Source: Lachnospiraceae bacterium (lineage in GTDB: Bacteria; Bacillota; Clostridia; Lachnospirales; Lachnospiraceae). Taken from it: a DNA stretch of 64,000 bases. The notes beneath the pieces are model-generated. The model saw only the letters and a list, made by a program, of their open reading frames with translations, did no database searches and was not told the DNA's origin. The position numbers and the translations under genes are program-made. The stretch is from assembly GCA_017938145.1 (NCBI GenBank), contig JAGBCB010000033.1:26835-90834 (forward strand), in the 5' to 3' direction. Each line of letters opens with the position of its first letter. The first letter of the stretch is position 1. Below are positions 32,573-41,899 of the stretch, one piece after another.

Positions 32573-35300
32573 CTGCATTTCCTCCTTCTTCCAAAAGCTT
32601 TGTCACTTCCTCTGTCGCACTCAGGAAGTCAAACCGGCTTACCTGCTCACTTATCGGCTTTAATAAGTCTTTCAGATTCTTTCCCTTGAAGCAGTATTTT
32701 GATAACTCCTGTATCTTGGCATCCACTCCGCCTTTTTCAAAGGTATTAAGAAGCTCTGTCAATTCTTGCAAATGAAAAGCAAAGCGTTCTTCCGTAATTT
32801 CTTCCACAACAATTTGTTCTTCCGGCTCCTCTGCTTTTGTATCTACCGGACCCTTTTCAAATCTATCGCGGATAGTTTCTCCGCCGATTTCTAATAACAC
32901 TTCCTCGTATTCCTGCATAACTTCCCTGTGATGTGCCTGTATAAAAGAAATATTTCCTTCCTTGCCGGCCATCTCCAGTTCCTTTGCCATTTCACCAAGA
33001 TGCGTAGCACCGATGCCAATGGATGTGCTCTTTAATGCATGCACAAGGATAGTATAATTTTTCCAGTCCTCTGCCTTATATTTTTCCCTGATTTCGCGGA
33101 TTTTCTGTAAACCGGAATTTAAATATACCTGCAGAATTTCTTTATAATCCTCTTCGTTTCCGCCACAATACTGGATACCCCGGCGACGGTCAATGCGGGA
33201 CTCTTCTTCACTTTCTACAATTTCCGGTTCCTGCTCATAAGGTTCTGTTGCATCATCCATCCGGATAATCTTATCTTCCGGAATATACTTTCTAAGCACT
33301 CTTTCTAAATGAGACATTTCGATTGGTTTTGCCACATATTCCTGGAAACCTTCCTCCAAGAACATCTCTCTCGCACCACCGATAGCGTTGGCTGTTAATG
33401 CTATAATCGGTACATTCTGGAAATAGGAACCTGCCTTTGCCCGAATCTTGTGCGCAGTTTCCACACCATCCATCTCCGGCATCATGTGGTCCATAAAAAT
33501 GATATCATATCGGGAACTATCCAGCTTTTCCAAACATTCCTTACCGCTGGACGCAACAAACACCTTAATTTTGTATGGACGGAGTAATCCTTCCACCACT
33601 CTAAGATTCATCAGATTATCATCTACTACTAAAACAGTTGCCTCAGGAGCAATAAACTTCTTCTCCTGATAATGGCTTCCATCCAGACGCTGCAGGGAAT
33701 AATCGCCGTTTAATACTGTTGCGATAGACAAAACATAGAACGGCTTGTACAGGGACTTAATATTTCCTCCCGCTTTTATGCTGTTTTCCCTGTTCTGCAA
33801 AAGGATAATTACCATCTGATCCGAAATTTCATCAAAGTAATGCTTATCCTCCATGTACTCGGAAGTGGTAATAAACGCATGGGTAAAAATCTCTTTTTCC
33901 ATACGGCGCTTGAATTCACCCAAATTACGGCACTGATGATAACGTACCTCCAGACTCTCTACCATATGGCGTATATTACTCATGTAATCATCATGGATTT
34001 CCGTGAATTCATACTTTTCAGTATTTATGTATGCAATAATGTTGATACTCTCCGCATTTCGTACAGCAACCATCGGACGGTCATCCACTACCTTTTGCGG
34101 AATTACAAACTGGAACTCACTTCCCTTTCCAAAGGTACTTCTTACGCTGATGAAACCACCCATCTTACTGATGATTCGTTTCGAAATGGCAAGGCCGATA
34201 CCAATACCGCCTTCCTGACGGTTTCTCTTGGTGTCCACCTGGTTAAAGCTGGAAAACAGCTTCTCTAAGTTCTCATCTTCGATTCCGATACCGGTATCTT
34301 TTACTTTTACCGAAAGGTTAACACCATACTCTTCCTTTCTCGCAGAAAAAACAAGAGTAATACATCCTGCCTCCGTAAATTTAATTGCATTGTTCACAAA
34401 GCTCAAAATAACACGACGAATTTTCTGCTCATCTCCCAACAGAGTATAAGGAATCTTTGCATCACAATCCACAATCAATTCCAGATTCTTTGAATCCTTT
34501 TGGGCAATTGCCATATTAATTACGTCGTTAATTGTGGAAGTTAAATTATACGGTTCTTCCACCAATTCCATTTTTCCGTATTCCAATTCGGAAAAATCCA
34601 AAACGTCACTGATTAAAGATAAGAGATTTCTGCCTGCTGCCTGAATATTAAAGGTGTTTTCCCTTACCTCTTCCGGAATATCTTCTCTAAGAATCATCTC
34701 GCTCATACCGCAAACCGTATTTACCGGTGTACGGATTTCATGGGAAATATTCGCCATGAAGTCCGTCTTGCTTCGCTCTGCTACCTTTAATTCTTCGATT
34801 ACTTCCTGCATTTCCCGGTTCATTTCACCATTTCGTTTTACCAGATAATGGGCACCGATTTCTGCTATAAAAACAGAAGCCAGCTGCACAAACAAACGGT
34901 ACTTGTCCATTCCTGTTTCCAGAGGAATAGACTGCTTAAACAATAAATGATACAGAAAAATTATCAGGCAAAATCCCATTTCCAAATAGACCAAACGCGG
35001 AACACCAAGAAGACCAAGCAAAATAACCACCGTAGTGAAGGTAATCATGATACTAGGGAAGGAATCCGACATAAAGGCATATAATGTGAAAGTAATTAAC
35101 GTAGAGCCGGAAAATAAAAATGCTCTGGTCCGATAATCGTTCCATTCTTTGATATATGCCATCCACGAAATCAGCATGATACCGATAATCGTAGGAGTAA
35201 TCCATGCCGGCCACTGTAAAACGGTAGCAGCCACAGACATTGCCAGTGTATATGCAGAATATGCAATTACTATGATTCTTTCTACTTTTTTTGTATTCAC
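32565..35300 (-). CDS. RpfC-like hybrid histidine kinase with receiver and HPt domains
   Basis: The 911-residue protein has about five or six membrane helices (about 5-165) and HisKA with His187 in NISHEIRTPVNT. An ATPase domain (SFVNNAIKFTEAG, GGIGIGLAISK) follows, then a degenerate receiver lacking its Asp (about 420-540). A functional receiver has Asp604 in FMDHMMPEMDG, and the C-terminal HPt domain has His754 in LVHALKSTS. The start is the GTG at 35300, with AAGGAGGG 8 bases upstream. The domain order matches RpfC of the diffusible-fatty-acid signalling system. The RpfG-like gene lies directly upstream in the same operon. Confidence 0.92.
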   Translation of the reverse strand: MNTKKVERIIVIAYSAYTLAMSVAATVLQWPAWITPTIIGIMLISWMAYIKEWNDYRTRAFLFSGSTLITFTLYAFMSDSFPSIMITFTTVVILLGLLGVPRLVYLEMGFCLIIFLYHLLFKQSIPLETGMDKYRLFVQLASVFIAEIGAHYLVKRNGEMNREMQEVIEELKVAERSKTDFMANISHEIRTPVNTVCGMSEMILREDIPEEVRENTFNIQAAGRNLLSLISDVLDFSELEYGKMELVEEPYNLTSTINDVINMAIAQKDSKNLELIVDCDAKIPYTLLGDEQKIRRVILSFVNNAIKFTEAGCITLVFSARKEEYGVNLSVKVKDTGIGIEDENLEKLFSSFNQVDTKRNRQEGGIGIGLAISKRIISKMGGFISVRSTFGKGSEFQFVIPQKVVDDRPMVAVRNAESINIIAYINTEKYEFTEIHDDYMSNIRHMVESLEVRYHQCRNLGEFKRRMEKEIFTHAFITTSEYMEDKHYFDEISDQMVIILLQNRENSIKAGGNIKSLYKPFYVLSIATVLNGDYSLQRLDGSHYQEKKFIAPEATVLVVDDNLMNLRVVEGLLRPYKIKVFVASSGKECLEKLDSSRYDIIFMDHMMPEMDGVETAHKIRAKAGSYFQNVPIIALTANAIGGAREMFLEEGFQEYVAKPIEMSHLERVLRKYIPEDKIIRMDDATEPYEQEPEIVESEEESRIDRRRGIQYCGGNEEDYKEILQVYLNSGLQKIREIREKYKAEDWKNYTILVHALKSTSIGIGATHLGEMAKELEMAGKEGNISFIQAHHREVMQEYEEVLLEIGGETIRDRFEKGPVDTKAEEPEEQIVVEEITEERFAFHLQELTELLNTFEKGGVDAKIQELSKYCFKGKNLKDLLKPISEQVSRFDFLSATEEVTKLLEEGGNADA

Positions 35301-35313
35301 AGTAAATCCCTCC

Positions 35314-36384
35314 TTATAAAAGTTCACCCAGTAAGTCCTTTATCTCCTGCTCCAAACTAGTAAATACATCTGTAATCAGCGGATCAAACTGCGTTCCCCT
35401 GCCTTCTTTTAAGGTTTGCATTATTTTATATACCGGCCGAATCGGTTCTTTGTAACAGCGTTCCTCATATAAAGCATCAAACACATCTGCCAGTGCCATG
35501 ATTCTTGCACAAAGCGGAATATCCTCTCCCTTTAGTCCAATCGGATATCCGGTACCGTCCCACCGCTCGTGATGATACATCGCAATATCCTCAGCAATTT
35601 TGACATAAGCCGGATCTTCCACACCGCCGATAATTTCATTAATAATTTCCCGGCCGTACACCGTGTGCAGCTTCATCGCATTATATTCTTCTTCTGTTAA
35701 TCTGCCCGGTTTCCGTAATATAGCATCGGAAATCTTAATTTTTCCCACATCATGCAATGGTGCTGCTTTATAGACATTCATAATATAATCTTCTGTCAGA
35801 ATGTCCGAATAAATATTCCTGGCTTTTAATTCCGAAGCAATCATTTTCACATAAGTCATAGTATTCTTTACATGTTTTCCGGTACTGTTATCACGGGTTT
35901 CAATCAGCGTAGCCATTCCCATGATGACCTGCTCCTGAATCTGGCTGATACGTCTTGTTCTTGCCGTAATAATTCTGGTCTGCTCCTCCACCATATGTTC
36001 CAGATTTGCACGGTATATTTCCAGTTCCAGCGTCTTTTTTACACGGCTCATAAGTACATCCGGAATAAATGGTTTTGCCACAAAGTCTACAGCCCCGGTA
36101 GCAAAGCAACGGGTTTCTGTTTCCGGATCATTATCAGCTGTCAGAAAGATAACCGGAACATGAGAAAATCTTTCCATTCGCTGAACTTCTTCCAGCACCT
36201 GGAATCCGTCCATTTCCGGCATGTTAATATCCAATAAAATAAGATCCGGACAGTTATTTTCTAAATACTTTAGTGCTACCTTTCCCGAATTTGCTGCAGC
36301 AATCCGGTATTCCTTTCCCAGTATTTTCTGTGCCAGTGCTAAGTTAGAAGTATCATCATCTACAACTAAAATAACCTGATTCAT
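35314..36384 (-). CDS. RpfG-like response regulator with HD-GYP phosphodiesterase domain
   Basis: The 356-residue protein has a receiver domain (VVDDDTS, phospho-Asp in LILLDINMPEMDG, Lys in VAKPF). A helical linker and an HD-GYP domain (about 160-350) follow, with HDVGKIKI, YHHERWDGTGYP and ARIMALADVFDALYEERCYK. HD-GYP enzymes cleave cyclic di-GMP, and all metal ligands I can check are present. The gene is 13 bases upstream of the RpfC-like kinase start. It is therefore the likely output of that phosphorelay, lowering cyclic di-GMP when phosphorylated. Confidence 0.93.
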   Translation of the reverse strand: MNQVILVVDDDTSNLALAQKILGKEYRIAAANSGKVALKYLENNCPDLILLDINMPEMDGFQVLEEVQRMERFSHVPVIFLTADNDPETETRCFATGAVDFVAKPFIPDVLMSRVKKTLELEIYRANLEHMVEEQTRIITARTRRISQIQEQVIMGMATLIETRDNSTGKHVKNTMTYVKMIASELKARNIYSDILTEDYIMNVYKAAPLHDVGKIKISDAILRKPGRLTEEEYNAMKLHTVYGREIINEIIGGVEDPAYVKIAEDIAMYHHERWDGTGYPIGLKGEDIPLCARIMALADVFDALYEERCYKEPIRPVYKIMQTLKEGRGTQFDPLITDVFTSLEQEIKDLLGELL

Positions 36385-36405
36385 GCTGCCCCACTTCCTT
36401 TCCCG

Positions 36406-37470
36406 TTACTCCTCTATCGTATCTACAATAAAAAGTGCCAGTTCTTCTGCCAAATCCTTATCTTCTTTACGTATCCACTCTCCATTTTTGTTTTGTTCCA
36501 CAATTCTTACAATCGGTCGGGTTGGATTGTCCGCATTCTGCCGAAGAACAATTGCTTTTTTTCCCGTATTCAGACTCACCATGGAACCGGTAGGATAAGT
36601 TGCTACGGAACCCAGAAAAATTTTTACCAATTCAGCATCAAATTTGGTACCCGCATTTTTTGTTATTTCATCCAATGCCTCATGTACCTTTTTTCTTTCT
36701 TCCAAATTACCGTAAACCATATTATCGAAAGTATCACAAATAGCCACAAGACGAACCTGTGGCTTAATTTTGTCTTTCGACATATGAAAAGGATATCCGC
36801 TGCGGTCCAACCGCTCATGGTGATATAAAATTATCTCTCTGGATACGGACGGAATCCAGTCCTGCTGTTCCACCTCTATATATCCGTATACCACATGCCG
36901 CTTGATTTCCTTTTGAATTTTTTCTTCCTGCTCTGACAGAATTAATCCCTGATATTTTTCCTTCACATTCGTAAAACCAATATCGTGGAGTAATGCACCC
37001 ATTGCAATTTCTTTTGTCTCTGTCTGTGTATAACCGGCGCGGACCGCAATCAAAATTGCAAGTGCCGCCACGCTTAACGTATGTTCATATAAACTTTTGG
37101 AATGATTTCTTACATTGGAAATTGTATAAATCACCTCGTCCTGCAGAAGTACACCTTCCATAACTTCTGTTGCCACTCTGGAAAGCTCCCTCCGCTCCTC
37201 TCCGGAGGCATAAGAAAAACGTTCCAGTGTTTCTTCCAGTTTGTCTGAACACTGCTCTCTGATTTTCTCTTCTGTAATATCCTGTACTTGTATTTCTCTG
37301 GATATTTCATCCTCAACAAAAACATCGGTAATTTTTAGTTCCAAAAGTTTTTCTACATAGTCCCTTTTTAAAATGGTTCCTTCCGAAATCAGAACAACTC
37401 CGCCGTCACTGTAAATATCTTTTGCCAAAATTTCACGGCCTTTGATTTGTTCTGTCTTTATCCTTCGCAC
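36406..37470 (-). CDS. HD-GYP cyclic di-GMP phosphodiesterase
   Basis: The 354-residue protein has an N-terminal beta/alpha region (about 1-75) and the HD-GYP domain with LLHDIGFTNVK, YHHERLDRSGYP and VAICDTFDNMVYGN (about 130-300). A C-terminal beta segment (TYPTGSMVSLNTGKKAIV) common in stand-alone members follows. It has no receiver domain, so its control differs from the RpfG-like protein next to it. Start is GTG at 37470 with GAAGG 9 bases upstream. It lies 21 bases upstream of the RpfG-like gene and is probably cotranscribed. Confidence 0.92.
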   Translation of the reverse strand: MRRIKTEQIKGREILAKDIYSDGGVVLISEGTILKRDYVEKLLELKITDVFVEDEISREIQVQDITEEKIREQCSDKLEETLERFSYASGEERRELSRVATEVMEGVLLQDEVIYTISNVRNHSKSLYEHTLSVAALAILIAVRAGYTQTETKEIAMGALLHDIGFTNVKEKYQGLILSEQEEKIQKEIKRHVVYGYIEVEQQDWIPSVSREIILYHHERLDRSGYPFHMSKDKIKPQVRLVAICDTFDNMVYGNLEERKKVHEALDEITKNAGTKFDAELVKIFLGSVATYPTGSMVSLNTGKKAIVLRQNADNPTRPIVRIVEQNKNGEWIRKEDKDLAEELALFIVDTIEE

Positions 37471-37517
37471 GTCCTTGTACCTTCTTTCTGTCTGTAAAAT
37501 TTGGTAATTTCTGTCAA

Positions 37518-38744
37518 TTATTCCGGCAGACTCTGTATATATTGATGCATTGATTCCGCTACCACCTTACTGTGTGCCACTGCTTCCACCACAGTTCTCG
37601 CTCCGTTTACCACGTCCCCGGAACCAAACACTCCCGGCAAAGAGGTATATCCCTTTTCATCCGCATCCAGCAATCCTCTTTCATTTGCCTTTAACCCCTT
37701 TGTTGTTCTCACTAATCGTGAAAGCGGACCCTGGCTAATAGAAATAATAACGCTTTCTGCATCCTCCAGCTTTTCTGTTCCCGGAATATCTTCCATAGAA
37801 CCGTCTTCTTTTTCCAAGACATCGATAAAAATCACTCCGTCGTCTGTGATTTCTACCGGTCTGCGGTTGTATTCAAACTTAACACCTTCCAGCTTCGCAT
37901 AACTGAACTCATATTCACTGGCTGCCACTTTTTTTGTAATAGAGAAGCAGGTAACATCCGAAGACCCTTTGCGGATTACCGTTCTTGCCACATCCATGGC
38001 AGCATTTCCCGCTCCGATAATTATAACTTTTTTTCCAAGCTTATAACTGTCCGGATTGTTCAGATAATTAATTCCAAAATGCACATGGCCTAAGGTTTCT
38101 CCTTTAATATGAAGAACATTCGGCTTCCATACACCAGTACCGATAAATACTGCTTTATATCCGTCCCGGAACAAATCATCAATCGTAATTGCAAATCCGA
38201 TATTTGTATTCGGACGCACCTTGATTCCCTTCATTTCCAAATGACGATATTCAATATCATCAATCACAGACTTAGGCAGACGGAACTCCGGGATTCCGTA
38301 TCGAAGCACTCCGCCAATTTTGTCTTTTCCTTCAAAAATGGTAATCTGATAACCATATCGGGCAAGAATAATTGCAATCGTAAGTCCCGCAGGTCCGGAA
38401 CCTATAATGGCAACCTTCTTTCCGTTAGACTTTGCTGGTCCATGAGTCATCTGATTTGCATAGGTAGATGAAATATAATTTTCAATTACGGAAAAATGAA
38501 CCGGTGCACCCTTTTTTCCAAGAACGCAGTGACCTTCACATTGTTTTTCATGATTACATACTAAACTACATACTGTGGTCAACGGATTGTTTTCAAACAA
38601 CATCCAGCCTGCTTCGTTTAATTTGTTCTCTTTCAAAAGTCGGATTGCCTCCGGAATATTGGTGCTGATTGGGCAGCCCTTTTGGCACTGCGGAACCTTA
38701 CACTGTAAGCAACGGTTTGCCTCATCCATTACATGATATGCCAT
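37518..38744 (-). CDS. GltD-like NAD(P)H oxidoreductase (glutamate synthase small-subunit type)
   Basis: The 408-residue flavoprotein has an N-terminal helical domain with Cys motifs (RCLQCKVPQCQKGCPI and VCNHEKQCEGHC, about 10-60) for two [4Fe-4S] clusters. FAD-binding (IIGSGPAGLTIA) and NAD(P)-binding (IIGAGNAAMDVA) Rossmann motifs and the C-terminal GVFGSGDV FAD motif follow. Members serve as GltD, NfnB or similar electron-transfer subunits; no large glutamate synthase subunit is encoded nearby. The ATG at 38744 has AGGAGG 5 bases upstream. The gene follows DUF4446 and precedes the HD-GYP operon in one direction. Confidence 0.9.
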   Translation of the reverse strand: MAYHVMDEANRCLQCKVPQCQKGCPISTNIPEAIRLLKENKLNEAGWMLFENNPLTTVCSLVCNHEKQCEGHCVLGKKGAPVHFSVIENYISSTYANQMTHGPAKSNGKKVAIIGSGPAGLTIAIILARYGYQITIFEGKDKIGGVLRYGIPEFRLPKSVIDDIEYRHLEMKGIKVRPNTNIGFAITIDDLFRDGYKAVFIGTGVWKPNVLHIKGETLGHVHFGINYLNNPDSYKLGKKVIIIGAGNAAMDVARTVIRKGSSDVTCFSITKKVAASEYEFSYAKLEGVKFEYNRRPVEITDDGVIFIDVLEKEDGSMEDIPGTEKLEDAESVIISISQGPLSRLVRTTKGLKANERGLLDADEKGYTSLPGVFGSGDVVNGARTVVEAVAHSKVVAESMHQYIQSLPE

Positions 38745-38784
38745 TTTTCCTCCTATCTCCTGTTGCAAAGGTCACAGATTTTCA

Positions 38785-39300
38785 TTATTCAGCATAAAGA
38801 CTTCTTCTGTTTTTTGCTTCCTCTAATGCTCTTCTTTCTTCCGCTGCAAGAACCACAAAGGATTCACCCTTGATAATTTCCTTAACATAAGTATAGCAGC
38901 CTTCTCTTGTGTGCATGGACGTAAGAATGAAACCATTATTTTCATCATCTAACAGACAAAGGGAAAAACTTAATTTTCCTCCCATTTCTTTAAAGGCATC
39001 ATATTTTACAATTCCAATTTTCTGATATGCGGTGATTAATGTTTCACATGCAATATTTAACTTTTCAGAAGTATATTTGCTTTCTTCCTTTAAAATATCA
39101 ATCTCTTTAAAACGTGTTAAAATTGTACTCTCTAAAGTATGCCCATCGGAGCCCTTCATAAATGCATTGTATTTTTTTGTAAGAGCACTGATTTTAACTA
39201 ATAAAATAACTGTAGTCGTCAATAATGCAACTGTTAATATTGCCATTACCAGCACAGCTATAAGCAGAAGCTGCTCTTGATTTAACGGTTGTCCGTTCAT
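38785..39300 (-). CDS. DUF4446-family membrane-anchored protein
   Basis: The 171-residue protein has one N-terminal membrane helix (about 10-35). A coiled-coil stretch (about 38-80) and a compact domain follow: IGIVKYDAFKEMGGKLSFSL, then LLDDENNGFILTSMHTREGC. This is the standard DUF4446 pattern. The family is regularly encoded next to ParA/ParB in Clostridia; its function is not established. AAGGAG lies upstream of the ATG, 27 bases after parB. I infer a link with chromosome segregation only from position. Confidence 0.9.
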   Translation of the reverse strand: MNGQPLNQEQLLLIAVLVMAILTVALLTTTVILLVKISALTKKYNAFMKGSDGHTLESTILTRFKEIDILKEESKYTSEKLNIACETLITAYQKIGIVKYDAFKEMGGKLSFSLCLLDDENNGFILTSMHTREGCYTYVKEIIKGESFVVLAAEERRALEEAKNRRSLYAE

Positions 39301-39327
39301 TACCTTTTCTCCTTAATTTCCAAATTT

Positions 39328-40224
39328 TTACTGTAAAGAATCCATCAATTCTACAATTCTCTCCAGCTCGTCCATGGAATAGTATTCTATTTCTATTTTT
39401 CCGGTATTATTTGCTTTATTTTTAATTTCTACTTTTGTTCCCAGAGTTCTCTTTAATTTTTCTTCCAGGTTTTTGTAGATAAAGCTAATGTCCTTTGCTT
39501 CTTCTTCCTGCTTAGCCGGAGCCTTTTTTTCTTCTTGTAGTTTTTTGATTAACTTTTCTGTTTCACGAACGCTCAGCTTTTCATCAAAAACCTTCATAGC
39601 CAGAGTGAACTGTTCCTCCGGATCTGTAATCGGAAGTAAGGCACGACCATGGCCTTCGCTAATCATTTCGTCGATTAACATTTGCTGAACTCTCTGGTCT
39701 AATTTTAATAAACGCATAGAGTTGGTAATTGCAGTTCTGCTCTTAGAAACCTTCTCAGCCACTTCATCTTGTTTCAATTTCAGTTCCTGTATCAACTTCT
39801 GGTATGCTACCGCTTCTTCAATTGGATTTAAGTCCTCTCTCTGAATGTTTTCAATCAGGGCAATTGTAAAAATTTCATCCTCAGAATACTCTTTAACTAC
39901 AACCGGAACTTCCTTTAATCCCGCAATGCGGGCAGCTCTCCATCTACGCTCACCGGCAATAATCTCATAATGATCTTCTCTTTTTTGTACTACAATTGGT
40001 TCAATAATGCCATACTGTTTAATAGAGTCCGCCAGTTCCTGCAATGCATCTTCATCAAATCGTGTTCTTGGTTGTGCACGGTTTGGTTCGATTTTAATTA
40101 ATGGAAGAAATGTTTCACGTGAAACATTTTCTTTTACTTCTTTCTTTTCAATTTCGATATCATCACTTTTGTCAGTAATCAGGCTGTCCAGTCCTAAACC
40201 AAGACCTCTCTTTTTTGCCGCCAT
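39328..40224 (-). CDS. parB: Chromosome-partitioning protein ParB (Spo0J)
   Basis: The 298-residue protein has the basic N-terminus AAKKRGLGLGLDSLI. The CTP-binding domain (PNRAQPRTRFDEDALQEL, IAGERRWRAARIAG), a helix-turn-helix (LKQDEVAEKVSKSRTAITNSM) and a C-terminal dimerisation segment follow. It loads as a clamp at parS sites and spreads along origin DNA. A perfect parS lies inside its own gene at 40111. The ATG at 40224 is preceded by AAGTGAG; a GTG at 40236 is also possible. Confidence 0.96.
   Translation of the reverse strand: MAAKKRGLGLGLDSLITDKSDDIEIEKKEVKENVSRETFLPLIKIEPNRAQPRTRFDEDALQELADSIKQYGIIEPIVVQKREDHYEIIAGERRWRAARIAGLKEVPVVVKEYSEDEIFTIALIENIQREDLNPIEEAVAYQKLIQELKLKQDEVAEKVSKSRTAITNSMRLLKLDQRVQQMLIDEMISEGHGRALLPITDPEEQFTLAMKVFDEKLSVRETEKLIKKLQEEKKAPAKQEEEAKDISFIYKNLEEKLKRTLGTKVEIKNKANNTGKIEIEYYSMDELERIVELMDSLQ
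40111..40126. other. parS site within parB
   Basis: TGTTTCACGTGAAACA is a perfect 16-bp match to the ParB-binding palindrome. It lies in the coding part for residues about 33-38 of ParB, 11.7 kb from the dnaA-dnaN origin. Confidence 0.95.
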
Positions 40225-40303
40225 ATTATTTCTCACTTTCTGTTTACTTATCTACTATATATTGTACTTAATATGTTTTATATTACTATATATACTTAAC
40301 AAT

Positions 40304-41089
40304 TTAAAATTCAGAATACCAATCACGAACGCCACGTTCAATAACTTCATCCGCTAACTGACGGTATCCTTCTGCACCGGCAGATTTAGAGTCATACAAA
40401 TTAATAGGAAGTCCATGGCTAGGTGCCTCCGCCAAACGAACATTTCTTGGAATAATTGTCTTATAAATATTCTGTTTCAAATTTTTCTTTACATTTTCTA
40501 CAACCTGAAGAGAAAGGTTTGTTCTTGCATCGTACATCGTAAACACAACACCTTCCATTTCCAAATCAGGATTCAATCTTCTCTGAACCAAATCAATGGT
40601 ATGCATCAGCTGAGATAAACCTTCCAAAGCATAATATTCACATTGTATCGGAACCAACACCGTATTAGCAGTTGTCATAGCATTTACAGTTAACATATTT
40701 AAAGATGGTGGACAGTCAATAATAATAAAATCATATTGGTCTCTAACCGGATCAATTAATTTCTTTAAAATAAATTCACGATTGTCTACGCCGATTAATT
40801 CGATTTCTGCACCGGCAAGATCTACATCGGAAGGAAGTACATAAAGATTCTTCATACAACTTTTCGCTTTACATTCTTCTAATGTACATTCCCCAAGCAT
40901 CATATCATAAACAGTTTCTTTTAATTTTTTCTTATTTATTCCTAATCCGGAGGTGGTATTTCCCTGTGGGTCAATATCAATTACCAGAACAGAATTACCT
41001 TTTTCTGCGAGACAAGCAGCAAGGTTAATAGCAGTTGTTGTTTTACCAACACCGCCTTTTTGATTTGCTATTGCAATTGTTCTTCCCAT
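40304..41089 (-). CDS. parA: Chromosome-partitioning ATPase ParA (Soj)
   Basis: The 261-residue ATPase has the deviant Walker A motif KGGVGKTTTAINLA, the IDIDPQGN motif and Walker B FIIIDCPP. It has no N-terminal DNA-binding extension, as in chromosomal Soj. It binds DNA as an ATP dimer and works with ParB in origin segregation and DnaA control. It lies 79 bases upstream of parB in the same direction, with a parS site 25 bases before its ATG. Confidence 0.96.
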   Translation of the reverse strand: MGRTIAIANQKGGVGKTTTAINLAACLAEKGNSVLVIDIDPQGNTTSGLGINKKKLKETVYDMMLGECTLEECKAKSCMKNLYVLPSDVDLAGAEIELIGVDNREFILKKLIDPVRDQYDFIIIDCPPSLNMLTVNAMTTANTVLVPIQCEYYALEGLSQLMHTIDLVQRRLNPDLEMEGVVFTMYDARTNLSLQVVENVKKNLKQNIYKTIIPRNVRLAEAPSHGLPINLYDSKSAGAEGYRQLADEVIERGVRDWYSEF

Positions 41090-41113
41090 GTTTATCCTTT
41101 CTATACAAAATAT

Positions 41114-41129
41114 TGTTTCACGTGAAACA
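41114..41129. other. parS site upstream of parA
   Basis: A second perfect TGTTTCACGTGAAACA, between the parA ATG (41089) and the terminator of the upstream regulator gene. ParB bound here could repress parA-parB. Confidence 0.95.
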
Positions 41130-41150
41130 TTTTATACTAATTCTAGTGAT

Positions 41151-41186
41151 TAAAAAATGTAAATGCCCCGAAGAACATTTACATTT
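41151..41186 (-). terminator. Terminator of the DegU-like gene
   Basis: AAATGTAAATG (41155-41165) and CATTTACATTT (41176-41186) form a perfect 11-bp stem with a 10-base loop. On the leftward strand the T tract continues into TTTTTTAAT. Confidence 0.85.
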
Positions 41187-41248
41187 CTTATCTACGATAT
41201 AATAATTATAATATAGATTTGCTTCAGTGTCAAAACGATTTAAGAAAA

Positions 41249-41899
41249 TTAATAGATTTCTACGATATTATTTTTTATTGCATATACTGCAGCCTGGGTT
41301 CTATCGAACACTCCAATTTTCTTAAAAATATTAGACACATGGTTTTTTACAGTTTTTTCGCTAATAGAAAGCTTATAAGCAATTTCTTTATTAAATAATC
41401 CTTCCGCTAAAAGTTTCAAAACTTCTATCTCTCTTCTGGTAAGTTTATCTTCCTCTGCCTTTTCTTTTTCCTGAGCAACTCTTTCATTCATAAGAGGAAC
41501 CATAGAATTATCAATATATTTTTCACCGGCATGAACTTTATAAATTGCTTTCTTTAATATAGAAGAATCTGAATCTTTAAGTACATATCCTTCAACACCT
41601 ATATCAATTGCCTTCATTAAATATTCCACTTCATTATGTATTGTAAGAATCAATATTTTTTGATTCTTATATTTAGAACTGCGTAAAATTTCTAACATTT
41701 TAAGGCCATTCATTACCGGCATATTAATATCCAATAAAACAACATCCGGATTAACTCTTTTTAAAACCTCTAAACATTCTTCTCCGTTACCTGCCTCACC
41801 AACAACCTGAATATCTCCATCCAGTTCCAATAATTGTTTTAAACCTTCACGAATCATAGAATGGTCATCAGCAATTAGAATTTTTAAAACATTACTCAT
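41249..41899 (-). CDS. DegU/NarL-family response regulator
   Basis: The 216-residue protein has a receiver (IADDHSM, phospho-Asp57 in VVLLDINMPVMNG, Lys in GYVLKDS). A LuxR-type helix-turn-helix (about 150-205: LTRREIEVLKLLAEGLFNKEIA, SEKTVKNHVSNIFKKIGV) follows. The ATG at 41899 overlaps the kinase stop codon by 8 bases, with AGAGGAG just upstream. With the DegS-like kinase it forms a two-component system near the origin; targets are not visible. Confidence 0.93.
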   Translation of the reverse strand: MSNVLKILIADDHSMIREGLKQLLELDGDIQVVGEAGNGEECLEVLKRVNPDVVLLDINMPVMNGLKMLEILRSSKYKNQKILILTIHNEVEYLMKAIDIGVEGYVLKDSDSSILKKAIYKVHAGEKYIDNSMVPLMNERVAQEKEKAEEDKLTRREIEVLKLLAEGLFNKEIAYKLSISEKTVKNHVSNIFKKIGVFDRTQAAVYAIKNNIVEIY

